Both the position numbers and the translations under genes were made by a program. This document shows positions 9,878 through 21,984 of a DNA stretch of 64,000 bases, one piece after another. Position 1 is the stretch's first letter, and each line of letters starts with the position of its first letter. The notes under the pieces are model-generated. The model was given only the letters and a program-made list of their open reading frames with translations, was not told where the DNA came from and did not search any database. Origin of the DNA: Humulus lupulus (lineage: Eukaryota > Streptophyta > Magnoliopsida > Rosales > Cannabaceae); the NCBI RefSeq assembly GCF_963169125.1, contig NC_084802.1, positions 22,723,107-22,787,106 of the forward strand, written 5' to 3'.

Positions 9878-12399
9878 CTAAGAAGCTAGATCATCCCCCC
9901 CGGCGGCACTCGCCTCCTTGGCCTTCTCAGCCTCCTCCTCAGCTTCCTCCGCCTCCAGCCGAGCTTGCCACTTAGCCATGAGCTCGTCCTCCAGGGTACC
10001 CAAGAAGCTTGTGTCAAGATCGGTATTGTTGGCCCAGATCCTGTACATGGCCATATCCACTGCTCGATCCTTCCTTTGTTTGAATTCTTCGAGGAGGTGA
10101 GCCTTTTCGTCCTCCATTATGTCGAAGGTGGCCTTCTTCTCCTCCTTGAGCTTGGCGATTATCTTCTCAAGCTCCTTGATCCTCGAGTCCTTCTCTTTGA
10201 GCTCAGCCTCCAGCTTTGACTTGGCAGCTTAAACTCGTCAGCGAGCTTGAGCCGGAGATCCTTCGACTCTTGAGCATAACTCATGCTCGCATGAACCTTG
10301 TTGTTCAGCTTGTAATTCAGCTGAGCAACTACAGCGAGATCCTAGTACACAAACAAATTAAGTTATAACATGTTCCAAGTAAAACTCGAACAATTAACAA
10401 AGTAAGGAAAAATTACTGAGGATATGAGCTTGGTACTCTTGTCGTAAAGGACACTGGAGTCCCGAGCATTGACTAGGAATTGCCACTGAGGAGCCCCAAG
10501 ATTGTTGAAGCTTTGGCCCACTCGAGATAGGACATTCGAGCCAAGAGTGGCTTCGTCAGTCCCCGCAGCACTGTCAATGACATACTCATTAGAATGAGTA
10601 GAAATCGACATCAGGCGCTCCCGAGTTAGAACTAGCTTTTTGGAGTTGGTGCAGTCGTCTAGAGGGCTTGGGTAGCATAAGGTATAGGAGGAGCGGCTTC
10701 CACAGGAACCATAACCTGAGGGTCCAAGGTCACAACCTGGCTCGAGCCTTGAGGGCCCAGGGGAGGAGAAGTCACCTCGATCCTTTTGGGGACTTTGGCA
10801 GGCCAACCAACTTTTTGTGACGCTCTCGGGCGCTTGCTTTGCTTGGCTCTCGAGCGGCTATTGAGAACATTTTCGAGGTCAAAATCCATGTCCCCTACAT
10901 AATCAAAGTCACACATTAGTGCACGAGCTTAAAAATACCAAAGTGGAAGTTAACCTCGAAAGGTCCCTATAGTCGTTTGTTCCATATTGAACGGCTAACC
11001 CATCACAAACTTCATTTAAACTATACATAGTTTGGTATTTCCCTAGCCAACTATCGAACCTATGAACCCTATCATCTACCCAAGACCATACGTGGAAGTT
11101 ATCCCTAGAATCCGAGAATAGAATCAGGGTGTCGGGTTTGTATTGAAGCAGGGAAGGGGACCACAAGGCCGAACTGAGAATGACTTTACCTCTGTCACTC
11201 GAGCTCGAAGCCTCATCGTACGCATCATTTCTCGAGCGTAGACTCCTGCGACGACGAGCTGGGGATCGGGCCCTCTACCTCGGAGGAAGTTTGTCTGTAG
11301 GGAGTGGTACATGCTCCCACATGACGTATTTTCTGTAAGTGTCGTTATCCTTCGTTTGATCCTACTCTAGGAGACCACAAGCTCGAAGTTTATCTTCATG
11401 AAGAAGATATGATAGGGAGCGCCTACAGTGGGGCAACCGGAGCAGAACTTCCTTGTGCTCCTTCATTGCGTCCGTAGGAGTAGGACGGTGATAATTGGCT
11501 GGAGAATTGAATATATTACAATTAGCTCAAGCCTAAACATTAATCAAGCACGATTAATAGAATCCACTTCTGTAAGTGTCTTCTTTTCCTTGGGATAACT
11601 CGACAAGTAATAGAATCCATCTCCTCCCTGAGCTCAGGAGGGGTTGCTTTTCAGACAAAAGTGATATAGGATCTCTCTTGGAGAAGGTCCTTCCCACTTC
11701 AGTTCGTGGTACAACGACCTCAGGGCTGACAAAACCTTGTATGAATTGGTCTGGAGCTAGAAAGGCGCTAGCCCAACAAAATCCAGATAGTCCTTAAAAA
11801 AGGACTTCAAGGGCAGTAGAGCCCCTGCCTTCATATGCTCGGGACTCCAGGCCACGAGCTTCAGTTTATTGTCAAGATGACCATCGCCCAGAGTGAAGCA
11901 GTTTCGCTCATTGGAGGTAAAATCTCGACACCTCAGTAAGCCTGATAATCCTAGGCCATGGTGAGCCAGTATGTCGGAGATTTGTCCTAATGAAGACACC
12001 GAGCTCCAGTAATGTTCAACCTCAAAAAATTCCCCTGGATGTGGGGACAGTAGCGGGTTGCGATGTAGACGGATGATTTGATGACTCCTCCATTAGCGAG
12101 AATACAAGATCACCAGGCTTGAAGGCAACAATTACTTTGAGTGTGGGGTCGAGTGGGACCGGTCTAAGCTCGGGGTCAGGATCCAGGTAGATTGTGACCC
12201 GAAGTTTCTTCCTTTTCTTCTCCTCGACCTCGTCAATTTGACGTCGGAAGTGAGCTCGAATATCTTCTTGTTCACACCTCACTTTATGTTCGCAAATTAG
12301 CCACTAGTTTCGAGTGAAGGGCGATTCTGGACTTGGAGTTGTCAGAGAATAGGGAATTGCGAGCACTGACCCCCACCATTTTTTAGAATTCTGCGACAT
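9878..12399 (-). pseudogene. Multi-exon antisense gene of the Tat element (function unknown)
   Basis: A gene on the strand opposite to gag-pol. It starts with ATG at 12399-12397 right after a splice acceptor (pyrimidine tract then CTAG). The first exon has TAG 12306-12304, continues as a charged region (EVEEKKRKKL), shifts frame near 12010, then gives a globular part (WSPEHMKAGALLPL) with TAG just after GLAPF near 11757. Likely introns: acceptor near 11502, GAG/GTTAAC to TTATGTAG/GGGAC (about 10960-10897), and TCA/GTAATT to GTACTAG/GATCTC (about 10415-10342). The last exon ends at 9878 in a long E/K-rich coiled coil (LEAEEAEEEAEKAKEA). Antisense extra genes after pol are known in Tat elements, but the role of the protein is not established. 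It is broken here by two stops and a frameshift. Confidence 0.7.
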
Positions 12400-13195
12400 C
12401 TAGCAAGAAAGAAAAGGGCAAGGGCCAGGCACACAAGAAATAAGAGTAAAATTCTGGGTGATTTGAGCTTGAAGGCCCAAAATCACGGAATAAGCTCGAT
12501 CAAGACTGAAATCTCAAAGGAATGGGATGAACTTCAAGGAACCCCCCGAACCATTGTAAGGTTCGGGTTTCAAGCGTGTATTTGACGCGAAAAAGGGAAA
12601 GTGGATTCATTTTAAGAATCACAGATTTTTAGGGAAAAAGTTGACAGTTACTCAGAAAGGTGATAATTTTGGGAAACATGCAATTTAAAACCCTAAATCA
12701 ATACCCCATTTCTTGTTCTACACGGTACATTACCCGTAGTCTAAAAAATAATAAAAAAGCTACATTTGCATCCTTTACACTAAAACTGGGTTTGAAACTC
12801 ATGATATCAGAAATATTTTGAACCCAAAGTCTACGCAATATCAGCTAAAAAATATGGTTGAAGTTACTAATTGCTACAAATATTCTAGTGCAAAACTAGT
12901 AAATATGTTTACGGCACGAAAATGCACGGAAAAAAATATATATGAACATATGGGGTCAAGAATAGAAACTTACACATAGTGGCTGGCGGATACAGAGAGA
13001 TCGACGATTGAAGGAGCGGTTGCAAGAAAGTTTTCACGGAGTTGTAAATGCCGAGGGAGTTATGTTTCTTCGGTTTGGAGAACATGCAAAGATAAAAGTG
13101 AAGTTTTCAGCTCTGGTTCCTTCTTTCCTCTCTGAAACTTGAAACTTGAAAATGAAAGTGAAGAAGAATAGGAGATGAGGCTATATATATGTAAA
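12400..13195 (-). promoter_or_regulatory. Promoter, 5' UTR and leader intron of the antisense gene
   Basis: On the - strand a TATA box (ATATATATAG, 13190-13181) is followed by a CT-rich leader. A consensus splice donor GTAAGT is at 12973-12968. The matching acceptor (TTTCTTGCTAG) ends at 12400, directly before the ATG. The layout is that of an ordinary plant gene with a 5' UTR intron of about 570 bp. This is inference from sequence signals; no transcript is known to me. Confidence 0.55.
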
Positions 13196-13324
13196 TCCTA
13201 ATTTTAATAAAATGTTTATTAATTTTTAATTTAAAATATCTATTATGAGTAAGAATAAGAAAGATAAAATAATTTAAAACCTATATTTTTCCTTCATTTT
13301 CTTATTATTTCTCAAACTAATAAA

Positions 13325-13465
13325 AAATATATATATATAAATGCAAAATTTAAAAATATTTGATATATTTACCACTAACAAAAAGTTTGGGTACAAAAGT
13401 ATAATATTTTGAAAATATTGAATATATTTACTGCAAAAGAAAAAGAATGAGTATAAAAGTATAAC
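13325..13465. repeat. Tandem repeats resembling a Mutator-like end (left part)
   Basis: About two AT-rich units of roughly 60 bp end in AAAAGTATA. The second unit (ATTTACTGC, then GAGTATAAAAGTATA) aligns by eye with the right terminal repeat of the MULE at 55124-55170. The alignment resumes beyond the inserted LTR at 26528, ending GGTATTTTAGCCGCG, compared with GGTATTTTCGCCGCC in the MULE. The repeat was therefore continuous before the LTR entered. The stretch 13200-13324 is plain AT-rich DNA. Confidence 0.5.
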
Positions 13466-14588
13466 TGTTGACCATCGTTTTGGCCAACAGCGAGTAGACG
13501 CAAAAACGACAGAAAATAAAATAACACTAAATAGAAAATAAACGACACAGGAGTTCTATAGTGGTTCAACCCCAAAGAATTTGTAATAGCCTAATCCACT
13601 TAGTGTTTTTATATAAGCCAACCTAAACTTGAGATCAGATGAACATTGACCAACTGAGTTTCTCAAGTGCAAGTTAGAGAATATTTCGACAAAGTTTCTC
13701 TAAAGAGTCCAGTTTCAATCCAAAAGTCCTCAAAATGAAGCCATAAGCCTTGTATTTATATGCTCATGGATTGTACACAATGGGTCCTAAGTCTTGACTC
13801 AGTCATCAGCCATTTCAACTATATTTAATTAATAAAATGTTTCAAAATATTAATCAAATTCAAAATACAACAAAATGAGCTATTATTTCGGGATATCTGA
13901 GAAAAATCCTCCAGTATTTACGAACATTTTTGCTTGGAGATGTTGCTGATATTCTGCTAGATAAGTTATTGGGCAGTAAGTTCCTGAACTGCTGCTAGGG
14001 AACTTATTGGTCAGTAAGTACCTGAGATGTTGAAGTCTCTGGTCGACATGTTTTCTGAGATGCTCTTTTGAAGTCTCTAGTCGGCATGTTGTAACGTCCC
14101 GAATTCCCTAATGTGGCTTAGTGCTTGGATTAGGGGCCAGGAGAGTCATAATTGATTTAATATGCGATTATATGATTATATACATGATTATGTGAGTTAT
14201 ATTATTATATGATGATAATTACATGCATGTGGGCCCACTTCTTATAAGAAGGGAATTTTCGTAATTTTGGCCCGTCGATGATATATTTGTATATTTATGT
14301 GCATGTATGTGATATATGGGTGAGACCACATTGTTATGTGGATATGTTTGAGCTATTCGGCATGAGACGATCCTAGGAAGCAAGTTAGCGGTTTGGTCAT
14401 AACGGGGTTAATTACTAGGCTTGGGGTGAGCCTAGGGGTAAATTTGTATTTAGTACATTACCGAGAATGTGCAGGTAATGGGATATGTTTTGATAATTAT
14501 TTGAGAATATTGGGAGTAATGGGAATTGGAGGACGTTAATTATGATTAACGGGACAGGTGGGAAATGATAATTTTTCCCTTGCTTAGC

Positions 14589-14850
14589 TTTAAACCCGAA
14601 AAATCACCAGTGCCTTCAAATCATGCCGGAATCCATCCTTTATTGAAAACAACACCAAAACTTGGGTTTTTCTTCTCTTTTTGAACCAATTTCCTCGAAG
14701 TATTCAAATCTTCCTTTTTATTTGCTAAAACTGAAAAACAAACAAACAAAAGCGAAAAACTGAACTAAATGAAATAAAAACAACAAAAAGACTACCTAAA
14801 ACACCACCTAACTGTGACATAAACTAGACTCAACAAATTCCCCCAAACTT
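14589..14850 (-). repeat. Truncated 3' LTR and polypurine tract of Athila
   Basis: 14589-14835 matches 25048-25292 of the 5' LTR with scattered differences and ends exactly at the LTR start (TGTTGAGTCTAG on the - strand). Just outside, - strand 14850-14836 reads AAGTTTGGGGGAATT, a classic polypurine tract for plus-strand priming. Confidence 0.85.
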
Positions 14851-16137
14851 AACCTTTACTCGCCCTCGAGTAAAGATTGTCACTAAACTTAAAACATAAC
14901 ACACCAACATACAGTTAAGCCTCCATATTATTCACATCGCATTGTCATCACTCACAAAATATCAACTGCATTTTACAACCAGAATTTCAATCCAATCACC
15001 CCACCAATTAACCTGACGGCCTCAATTGAAAATTAGAATATGATTTGAAAATTACAAAATGAACAATTAGAACACATCATACATGTCTCACTCATACCAA
15101 TAATCCACTAACCAATATTCAATATGCTTGCACACTTGTCTTTCTCCACTAATGTCAACAACACATGTTTTGGAATCAACAAGACGTTTAAGGTTTATAA
15201 CATTTTGGCTTAGGTAACGGTAGTTGAAAAAACATTTAAGCTTCATTATACCATAAGCACATCAAAAATCAATCAAACCAACCATCTTGCATTTAATAAC
15301 CATCCCCCAATTCACCAACTTTCCAACAATTGAGAACTCATAAAATAATGCTCCATCATCACTTTATTTTATTATTTATCACCTTTTTTTTTTCATTTTT
15401 GTTTTTTTTTTTTTGAATGATATACATAAATTAGTGACGTTGCAAGAACTTTTACATTTCTCTCAATCATTAAAATACATCATTTATCCACATATCAACA
15501 ATTTCACCCAATTACAATTCTTTCCCCCAAACTTATTTCTAAGCTTATGACATAATTCAAAGGACAAGGGAAAATAATAACGCGTACATTTTTTGCTTAA
15601 TAATGTGGTTAAACAATCAATCAAACAAGTTAAGGCACAAAGGGGCAAACTAAGGATAAAATAATATCGGTAAACTTGAAAGGCTCAAACGTTCCAACAA
15701 AATTGCCTAGATCATTTTTCCAACACACATGTCATCAAGGATTTCGTCTCAAAAGACAAGCAATGCAAGTTCTATCCTATTCCACAATTCATTCCTCATA
15801 CCCAAGTAAAATATGTATAACATACGCTAATTACTCATATTTACACAACATGTTAAAATTTCCAAGAAGCATTAAAATTAATCCAAAGAGTGATCATACC
15901 AAGCACACAGTTATTCACACAATCTCTATTTCATTAGTGATCACAAACGATATTATTAAAGAAATTTCACCAGCTTAACTTTTCGACACTAAAGACAAAA
16001 CTAAAATAAAAACATTAAACTAAAAGAAAAAAATGAAGCAAAAGCAATAAGCCTCTCCCCCAAACTAAAATTTCACATTGTCCCCAATGTGACCTGAAAA
16101 CCAAGGAGAGAAAACTTACCTCAAGAGACACGCCACA
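14851..16137 (-). other. Non-coding 3' region of Athila
   Basis: AT-rich DNA between the env-position ORF and the polypurine tract, with poly-T runs near 15386-15414. I see no credible gene; the + strand frame at 15676-15978 has no recognisable domain. Long non-coding 3' regions are normal for Athila elements. Confidence 0.6.
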
Positions 16138-17379
16138 TCAGTATGGCGGTGGTGGAGGTGGTGGATGGTAGGGCATGTATAGCGGGGGATACATAAAGGT
16201 ATGTTGATCGGCCTCACTCATCGACAATTGTTGGACTAGAGCATTTAGGGCATCCACATACTGAGTTTCATACTCATTGTGCTGCTCCATATATTGATTG
16301 AAATGTTGATTTTGAGCATGAAGAATTTGTTGAATGATGTAATCCAGCCGATTATGCGTGCCCTGAGTATGGTAATCAATTGGCCCACCAATAGCCAAAA
16401 ATGATGCACTACCACTGGGTCCTGCATCATTAGTTGCACCTATACCAACGAGATCGATCTCCTCATCATCTCCACCTCGCGGACGTTTAGGGGCTTGGCT
16501 AGGTTGTGGAGGCTCAAGAGACGCCGGAGGAAAACCATGAACCATAGATAGAATGATAGGTTTCATGGGCTTCCATATTATGTCTCCATCAAACACTGAC
16601 ACTTCATAAGTCTTTCACAACTGAGTTATGAACGTGCCATGCGCCAAGCCACCAGTGGTATTGAATTTACTGATGTTGCGAATGCTATTCCTGATTATTC
16701 ATCCCACATCTACTATTTTGCTCGTCATGATAGCGTAAACCAAGATACATCGCACCCGATCAATAAAAGATACATGAGTGTTGGGCAACAAACGAGCACT
16801 CACAAAATAAGCCCAAGCACGGGCGATGCGATTCAAGTGCCAGCGAAACAAATGCTTTGGCTCACCACCATGATAATGAAATCGAGCCCCCGACATGCTC
16901 AATGTTTCTGCCACCTCAACATAATCGACCTCGCTAAAATGAGCCAAATGCTAGTGTTCATCTTCAGTGGCTGGAATAGTAGGAAGATGAAGCAAAGTAT
17001 TAAAAGAGGCAATGTCGGATGACACTTCCTTGCCTCGAACAAAAACTTTTGCTCATCATCTTGACTGGGGAAATTTGCATAAAACTCATACAGTTGAGAG
17101 TAATTAACATTATCCACTTGCATTTTCTTACAAACTATGCCCCAATTTCAGCTCTGATTGACTCTTAGGGGGAGTTATTTGGGTATGGTTCCAATTGATA
17201 CTCCATCCCCCTTCCGGAACAACATATTTCCCATTGATTTTTTTAAACAAATCTGCAGCCTCCTTAGTTTTGAATTTTCCTGTGTTAAAATCAGTGGGTG
17301 GCGGCGGTGTTTGTTGGGCTCGGGATGAGGATGCTTTCTTTGAAGAAGCACCCCTTGGAGGATTTCTTATAGGACCCAT
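16138..17379 (-). pseudogene. Athila env-position ORF (putative plant transposon protein domain), broken
   Basis: Starts at ATG 17379 with a basic, serine- and proline-rich N-terminus, then FKTKEAADLFKKINGKYVVP and a region with SQLYEFYANFP (about 17100). HLFRWHLNRIARAWAYFVSA lies near 16860-16800. The C-terminus is acidic (PRGGDDEEIDLVG), then Q/H-rich, and ends in seven prolines and a tyrosine before the stop at 16138. The middle matches what I know as the putative plant transposon protein domain found in the ORF after integrase in Athila. No signal peptide or membrane helix is convincing, so calling it an envelope protein is not justified. Frames change near 16950 and 16650, so it is damaged. 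Confidence 0.65.
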
Positions 17380-17900
17380 CGCACAAGTACAAAAACAATG
17401 ACTATCACAAAATTTTCTAAGATAAATTGGGCAGAACCTCCTCTTGTTTTCTCACTTCCCCCAAAATCAAAATATCAAAAACAAATTCGATAGCCACTTT
17501 AACAATTCATTGTTCGTCACAAACCCACCAAACGGCTCCACAACAATTTACACTCACAATTTATCCAAAAACTACCAACTGAGCATTGAAAATTCAAAGA
17601 AAATGGATAAATTGTACTTACTTGAGTGAAAAACCCTTGTTTGTGAACTCGTCTCCTTCCTTTGACAACAATATTTTCAGAAATCCATGATATTTGATAG
17701 GAATTTTCTGAAATAGGGCTTTATGAAGGAGAATATTTGTGTTTTACGTCAAATGAAGGAGATTGGAGATGAGAAATGGTTGGGGAATGGTGATTTAATG
17801 AGAAAACAAATGGGTTATGGAGGCTGAGAATGGGGGAGTCGGAGGTATGGGGAAGATGAAAAACAGAAATGTGGGGAAAATTTGAAAAAAGTAGGGTTTT

Positions 17901-18170
17901 TTTATTTTTTATAGAATCTGTCGCGACCCAGCGCCGCAGCGCACCCACTCTAGTGTCGCGGCCCGCCTCCTTTTTCTGAGAATTTTAGCTTCAAGGGTCA
18001 CGGCCCTTCCTAGCCTATGTCGTGGCCCTCCTCTTAATTTTTTTCTTTTCTGGGTGGAAGTGTCGCGACCCTCCTTGGTCTGTGTCATGGCTCGCCTACT
18101 CCCTTTATAGAATCCCTGTGCCTCTGTAAGGGGGCTTGGTGCGGCCCAATAAGGCTGTGCCGTGACACTT
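17901..18170 (-). promoter_or_regulatory. Paired GC-decamer array with TATA boxes upstream of the Athila env-position ORF
   Basis: GC decamers (for example GTCGCGACCC, GTCGCGGCCC) start at 17920, 17933, 17955, 17997, 18019, 18062, 18084, 18139 and 18159. Pairs lie 20-22 bp apart and repeat every 64-77 bp. On the - strand, TTCTATAAAAAA (about 17916-17905) lies right downstream, followed by a ~520-nt leader to the ATG at 17379. A second TTCTATAAAGGG sits within the array near 18114-18103. This may be an internal promoter for the env-position ORF. Confidence 0.5.
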
Positions 18171-18359
18171 AAGAAAATATATTTTTTTCATTTTTTTTCT
18201 TTTTCACGCTTCCCACGATTTCATATGTACAATAGACCAACTATTCATAGTTTACAAGTGCAAAAATTAAACTTAAAATTTTGTTCCAACTAGACCAAAA
18301 AGTAAAGAAAGCAATAAAAATGTATGGAATGCCTCCCACAAGCGCTGTTGTTAACATCA

Positions 18360-19577
18360 TTTAGCCGAACGTTGAACTCCTCTTCAAAATGGCTTCAAGA
18401 GGATTATTGACTTTGCTTGATCAAATGCACTGCCATAAGTATGGCTTCAACCTTTTCCCATTCACCTTAAAAGGATCTCCATTCTTTCTTTTTACTTCCA
18501 CTAAGCCACATGGGAACACTCTCACAACAGTAAAAGGACCTGACCACCGTGACTTCAATTTTCCAAGAAATAGTCTCAACTGTGAATAAAAAGAAGTACC
18601 TGCTGCCCAGGTTGAAACTCTTTTCTGACTAGGTTCTTGTCATGCCAAGCTTTGGTGCGCTCCTTATAGATTTTTGCATTTTCGTAGGCCTCATTACGAA
18701 ATTCATCAAGCTCATTTAGTTGCGAAATTCTATTCTCACTACCAGTATTCCAATCAAAGTTTAACGTTTTCATTGCCCAATATGCCCTGTGCTCTAACTC
18801 AACTGGGAGATGATAGGCTTTTCCAAAAACTAAGCGATATGGAGACATACTTATCGGTGTTTTAAACACGGTTCTGTAAGCCCATAGTGCATCATCTAAC
18901 TTCTTTGACCAATTTTTCCTTGAACTATCCACAGTCTTCTCAAGGATACTTTTCACCTCCCTGTTTGAAATTTCAGTTTGACTATTTGATTGGGGATGAT
19001 ATGGCAATGCAATGCAGTGGTATACACCATAGCGAGCTAGAAGTGCATCAAGTTGTTTGTTGACAAAATGACTCCCTTCATCGCTAATGAGAGCTCGGGG
19101 TGTACCAAAACTAGTGAAAATATGTTTATGTAGAAAGTTCAACACAGTTTTACCGTCATTGGTATTCATAGCAACAACTTCCACCCATTTTGACACATAA
19201 TCATCTGCTAACAGGATATACTCATTACTGTAAGATGGTGGAAATGGACCCATGAAGTCAATGCCCCAAACATCAAAAAGCTCAACTTTCAAAATCACAT
19301 TGAGGGGCATCTCATTTCGCCTTGAGATATTACCAGTGTGCTAAAATCGATCACAAGCCTTCATAAACGAATTAGCATCTTTAAATAGGGTTGGCCAATA
19401 GAAACCACTTTGCAATACCTTAGCTGCTGTTCTAGTGGCTCCAAAATGCCCACCACATTGTAAATTGTGGCAATGGGCAAGAATATAATGCATCCCATCC
19501 TCAGGTACACAACGACGAATGACTTGGTAAACACAATACCTATAGATAATAGGCTCTTCCCAATAGTAATGCTTCAC
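18360..19577 (-). pseudogene. Athila integrase
   Basis: Zinc-binding motif HCHNLQCGGH...CDRF at about 19490-19345, then one stop, then the core. [16 protein letters not shown] (first Asp, ~19260), LISDEGSHF (second Asp, ~19085) and [13 protein letters not shown] (Glu, ~18970) make a complete D-D-E set. The C-terminal GPF-type module is readable near 18545-18480 after a stop at 18576. The lesions are few: the central 244 codons (19310-18576) are open. It would insert the element cDNA into host DNA. Confidence 0.85.
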
Positions 19578-19597
19578 CTCAGAGTAAATTTCTTCAA

Positions 19598-21240
19598 CTA
19601 TTGCCTCGTTAGTTCAGGAGGTACAATCTTTGCAACAAGAAAATTCACAAAATCAAAAAACCAAGGCACAACAAAATTTTCACTCACCCCAAATAACTGT
19701 TCATCTAGAAATAAATCATTAATGTGCACAGCTTTCTCATTCTGACTCTCTTCTACTTCAAGTCTTGACAAGTGATCAGCTACCAAGTTTTCAGTACCCT
19801 TTTTGTCACAAATCGCCATATCAAGCTCTTGTAGCAATAGAACCCATCTAATTAAGCGAGGTTTTGCATCCTTCTTTGTAATCAAATACTTGATAGTAGA
19901 GTGATCAGTGTACACAATCACCTTGTTACCAATTAGATACGGTCTGAACTTGTCAAAAGCAAATACTATGGCTAGCAACTCCTTTTCTGTTGTGGCATAA
20001 TTCAACTGAGCATTGTTAAGATTTCTACTAGCATAGTAAATAGACCGAAATACCTTGTCAATACGTTGCCCCAAAACTGCGCCAACCGCATAATCGCTAG
20101 CATCACACATCAATTCAAATGGTAAATCCCAATTTGGAGCCACCACAATAGGTGCAGATGTCAGCTTCTCCTTCAGCACTTTAAAAGCATGTAAGCACTC
20201 TTCATTAAAATCAAAGGCAACGCCGTTCATCAACAAAGTAGAAAGAGGCTTTAAAATCTTCAAAAATTCCTTAATGAATCTTCGGTAAAACCCAGCGTGT
20301 CCTAAAAAACTTCTAATTCCCTTAACTGACACGGGCAGTGGAAGATTTTCTATTGTAGAGATTTTTGCTCGATCTACTTCAATACCTTTACTAGATACTT
20401 TGTGCCCAAGTACTATGCCTTATTTTACCATAAAATGGCATTTTTCTCAATTTAACACCAGATTTGTTTTTTCACAACGGTTCAATACATTCTCCAAGTT
20501 ACCCAAACACATATCAAACGAAGAGCCAAAAATAGAAAAATCATCCATGAAAATCTCAATGCTCCTTTCCACTATATCCGAAAAGATAGCCATCATGCAC
20601 CGTTGAAATGTTGCTGGTGCATTACATAGTCCGAATGGCATTCTCCTGAAAGTAAATGTGCCATAGGGACATGTAAATGTTGCTTTCTCTGGGTCCTCTA
20701 GTGTGATGGCAATTTGATGATACCCTGAGTAACCATCTAAATGCAATAATACTCATTACCAGCTAACCTATCCAACATTTGATCAATAAAGGGAAGTGGG
20801 AAGTGATCTTTTCGTGTTGCCTTATTTAACTTTTGATAAAATGCGCCATCCGTTCACTGTTCGAGTTGTAATTAGCTAGTTATTTTCATTTTTACTACTG
20901 TAATTCCACCCTTCTTTGGAACCACCTGTACTGGACTCACCCAAGCACTATCAGAAATTGGGTAGATCACCTCGACGTCCAACCATTTAAGGATCTGCTC
21001 AAGTACAACCTCCTTCATAGCTGGGTTGAGTCTTCTCTGAGCCTCTATAGATGGCTTGCTATCTTTCTCCAATAAAATTTTATGCATTACTGTTGAAGGA
21101 CTTATTCCTATAATATCCACCAATGTCCACCCAATGGCCAATTTAGGAACCCGTAAAACCCTCAACAATTTCTCCAATTCAGTTTTTGAGAGGTCAACTG
21201 AAACAATTACAGGTCAAGTCTCATTCTCACCCAAGTATGC
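19598..21240 (-). pseudogene. Athila reverse transcriptase and RNase H
   Basis: RT begins with the YPISDSAWVSPVQVVPKKGG block (~21000-20930). The LDGYSGYHQIAI block (~20740), PYGTFTFRRMPFGLCNAPAT (~20670-20610) and catalytic F-M-D-D (~20555) follow. The frame is disturbed between 20872 and 20750 and again near 20440. RNase H (20332-19598) is an open frame with [14 protein letters not shown] (~20110), [14 protein letters not shown] (~20000) and [12 protein letters not shown] (~19915). Confidence 0.85.
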
Positions 21241-21972
21241 ATAACACAAATGATCCGGAAGGGCCTTTAATTCCAATTGCGGTGGCTGCTGAATAGATGT
21301 TAATGGTCGTTCGGGTCCCTCTGCTAACTCTTCAAACTTCTTCCTGTATAGTTGGTAAAAGTTAATCCAATTTACGTATTCTCTCATCTCGACATCATCA
21401 TCATCTTCCTCACCACCTATCAACACCGCCTCTAATGCATCACTACTCACCTTTCTTTTCGAGATTGCTTTATCTATCACATCCATACTATAGCAACTGT
21501 CACTAGCCCTCGGATACGCCATTGCCTTGAAGACATTGAATACCACCTCATCTCCTTGAACCCGAAGCTTCAATTCACCCTTCTAAACATCAATGAGAGC
21601 TTGGCCTGTGGCTAGGAATGGTCTTCCAAGAATGATAGGCATGTCTGCATACTCCACCATATCAAGAACAATAAAATCAGTAGGAAAAATAAACTTATCC
21701 ACCTTCACAAGAACATCTTCAATGATACCCCGTGAATGCTTCACCGATCGATCTGCCAACTGTAGAGTAATTGTTGTTGGTCTGGCTTCACCCAAACCAA
21801 GTCTTCTGAACACAGATAAGGGTATCAGATTAATACTCGCCCCCAAATCACACAAGGCATGCTTACACTCAAATTTTCCAATTGTGCAAGGTATAGTAAA
21901 GCTCCCCGGATCTCTCAACTTTTGGGGCAGCTTCCTTTGCAATATTGCACTACATTCTTTAGTGAGCGCCAC
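21214..21972 (-). pseudogene. Athila protease and linker
   Basis: The retropepsin-like region contains [15 protein letters not shown] (~21860-21815), where the active-site triad reads D-L-G, usual for Athila, and [13 protein letters not shown] (~21640-21600), the conserved C-terminal hydrophobic motif. A single stop at 21583 separates it from an acidic linker (21573-21214) leading to RT. The protease would process the polyprotein. Confidence 0.75.
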
Positions 21973-21984
21973 AGTTTCATAATA

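Larger units (their letters stand above)
1..13200 (+). mobile_element. Decayed Tat-lineage Ty3/gypsy retrotransposon, 5' LTR outside window
   Basis: The order of domains is gag, aspartic protease, reverse transcriptase, RNase H, a second plant-type RNase H, integrase, then a long 3' region with an antisense gene. The dual RNase H and the antisense gene after pol are known features of the Tat group. The 5' LTR and primer-binding site lie before the window. I could not find a matching 3' LTR: the right limit near 13200 is the end of the antisense promoter, and sequence beyond it belongs to other repeats. The element has many stops and at least four frameshifts and is interrupted by a 2.3 kb solo LTR, so it is not autonomous. 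Spacer 8642-8893 between integrase and the minisatellite shows no gene. Confidence 0.85.

Noticed and set aside
16138..17379. Calling the Athila ORF after integrase a true envelope gene
   Set aside because: No signal peptide, transmembrane helix or fusion peptide is visible; the domain resembles the putative plant transposon protein family.
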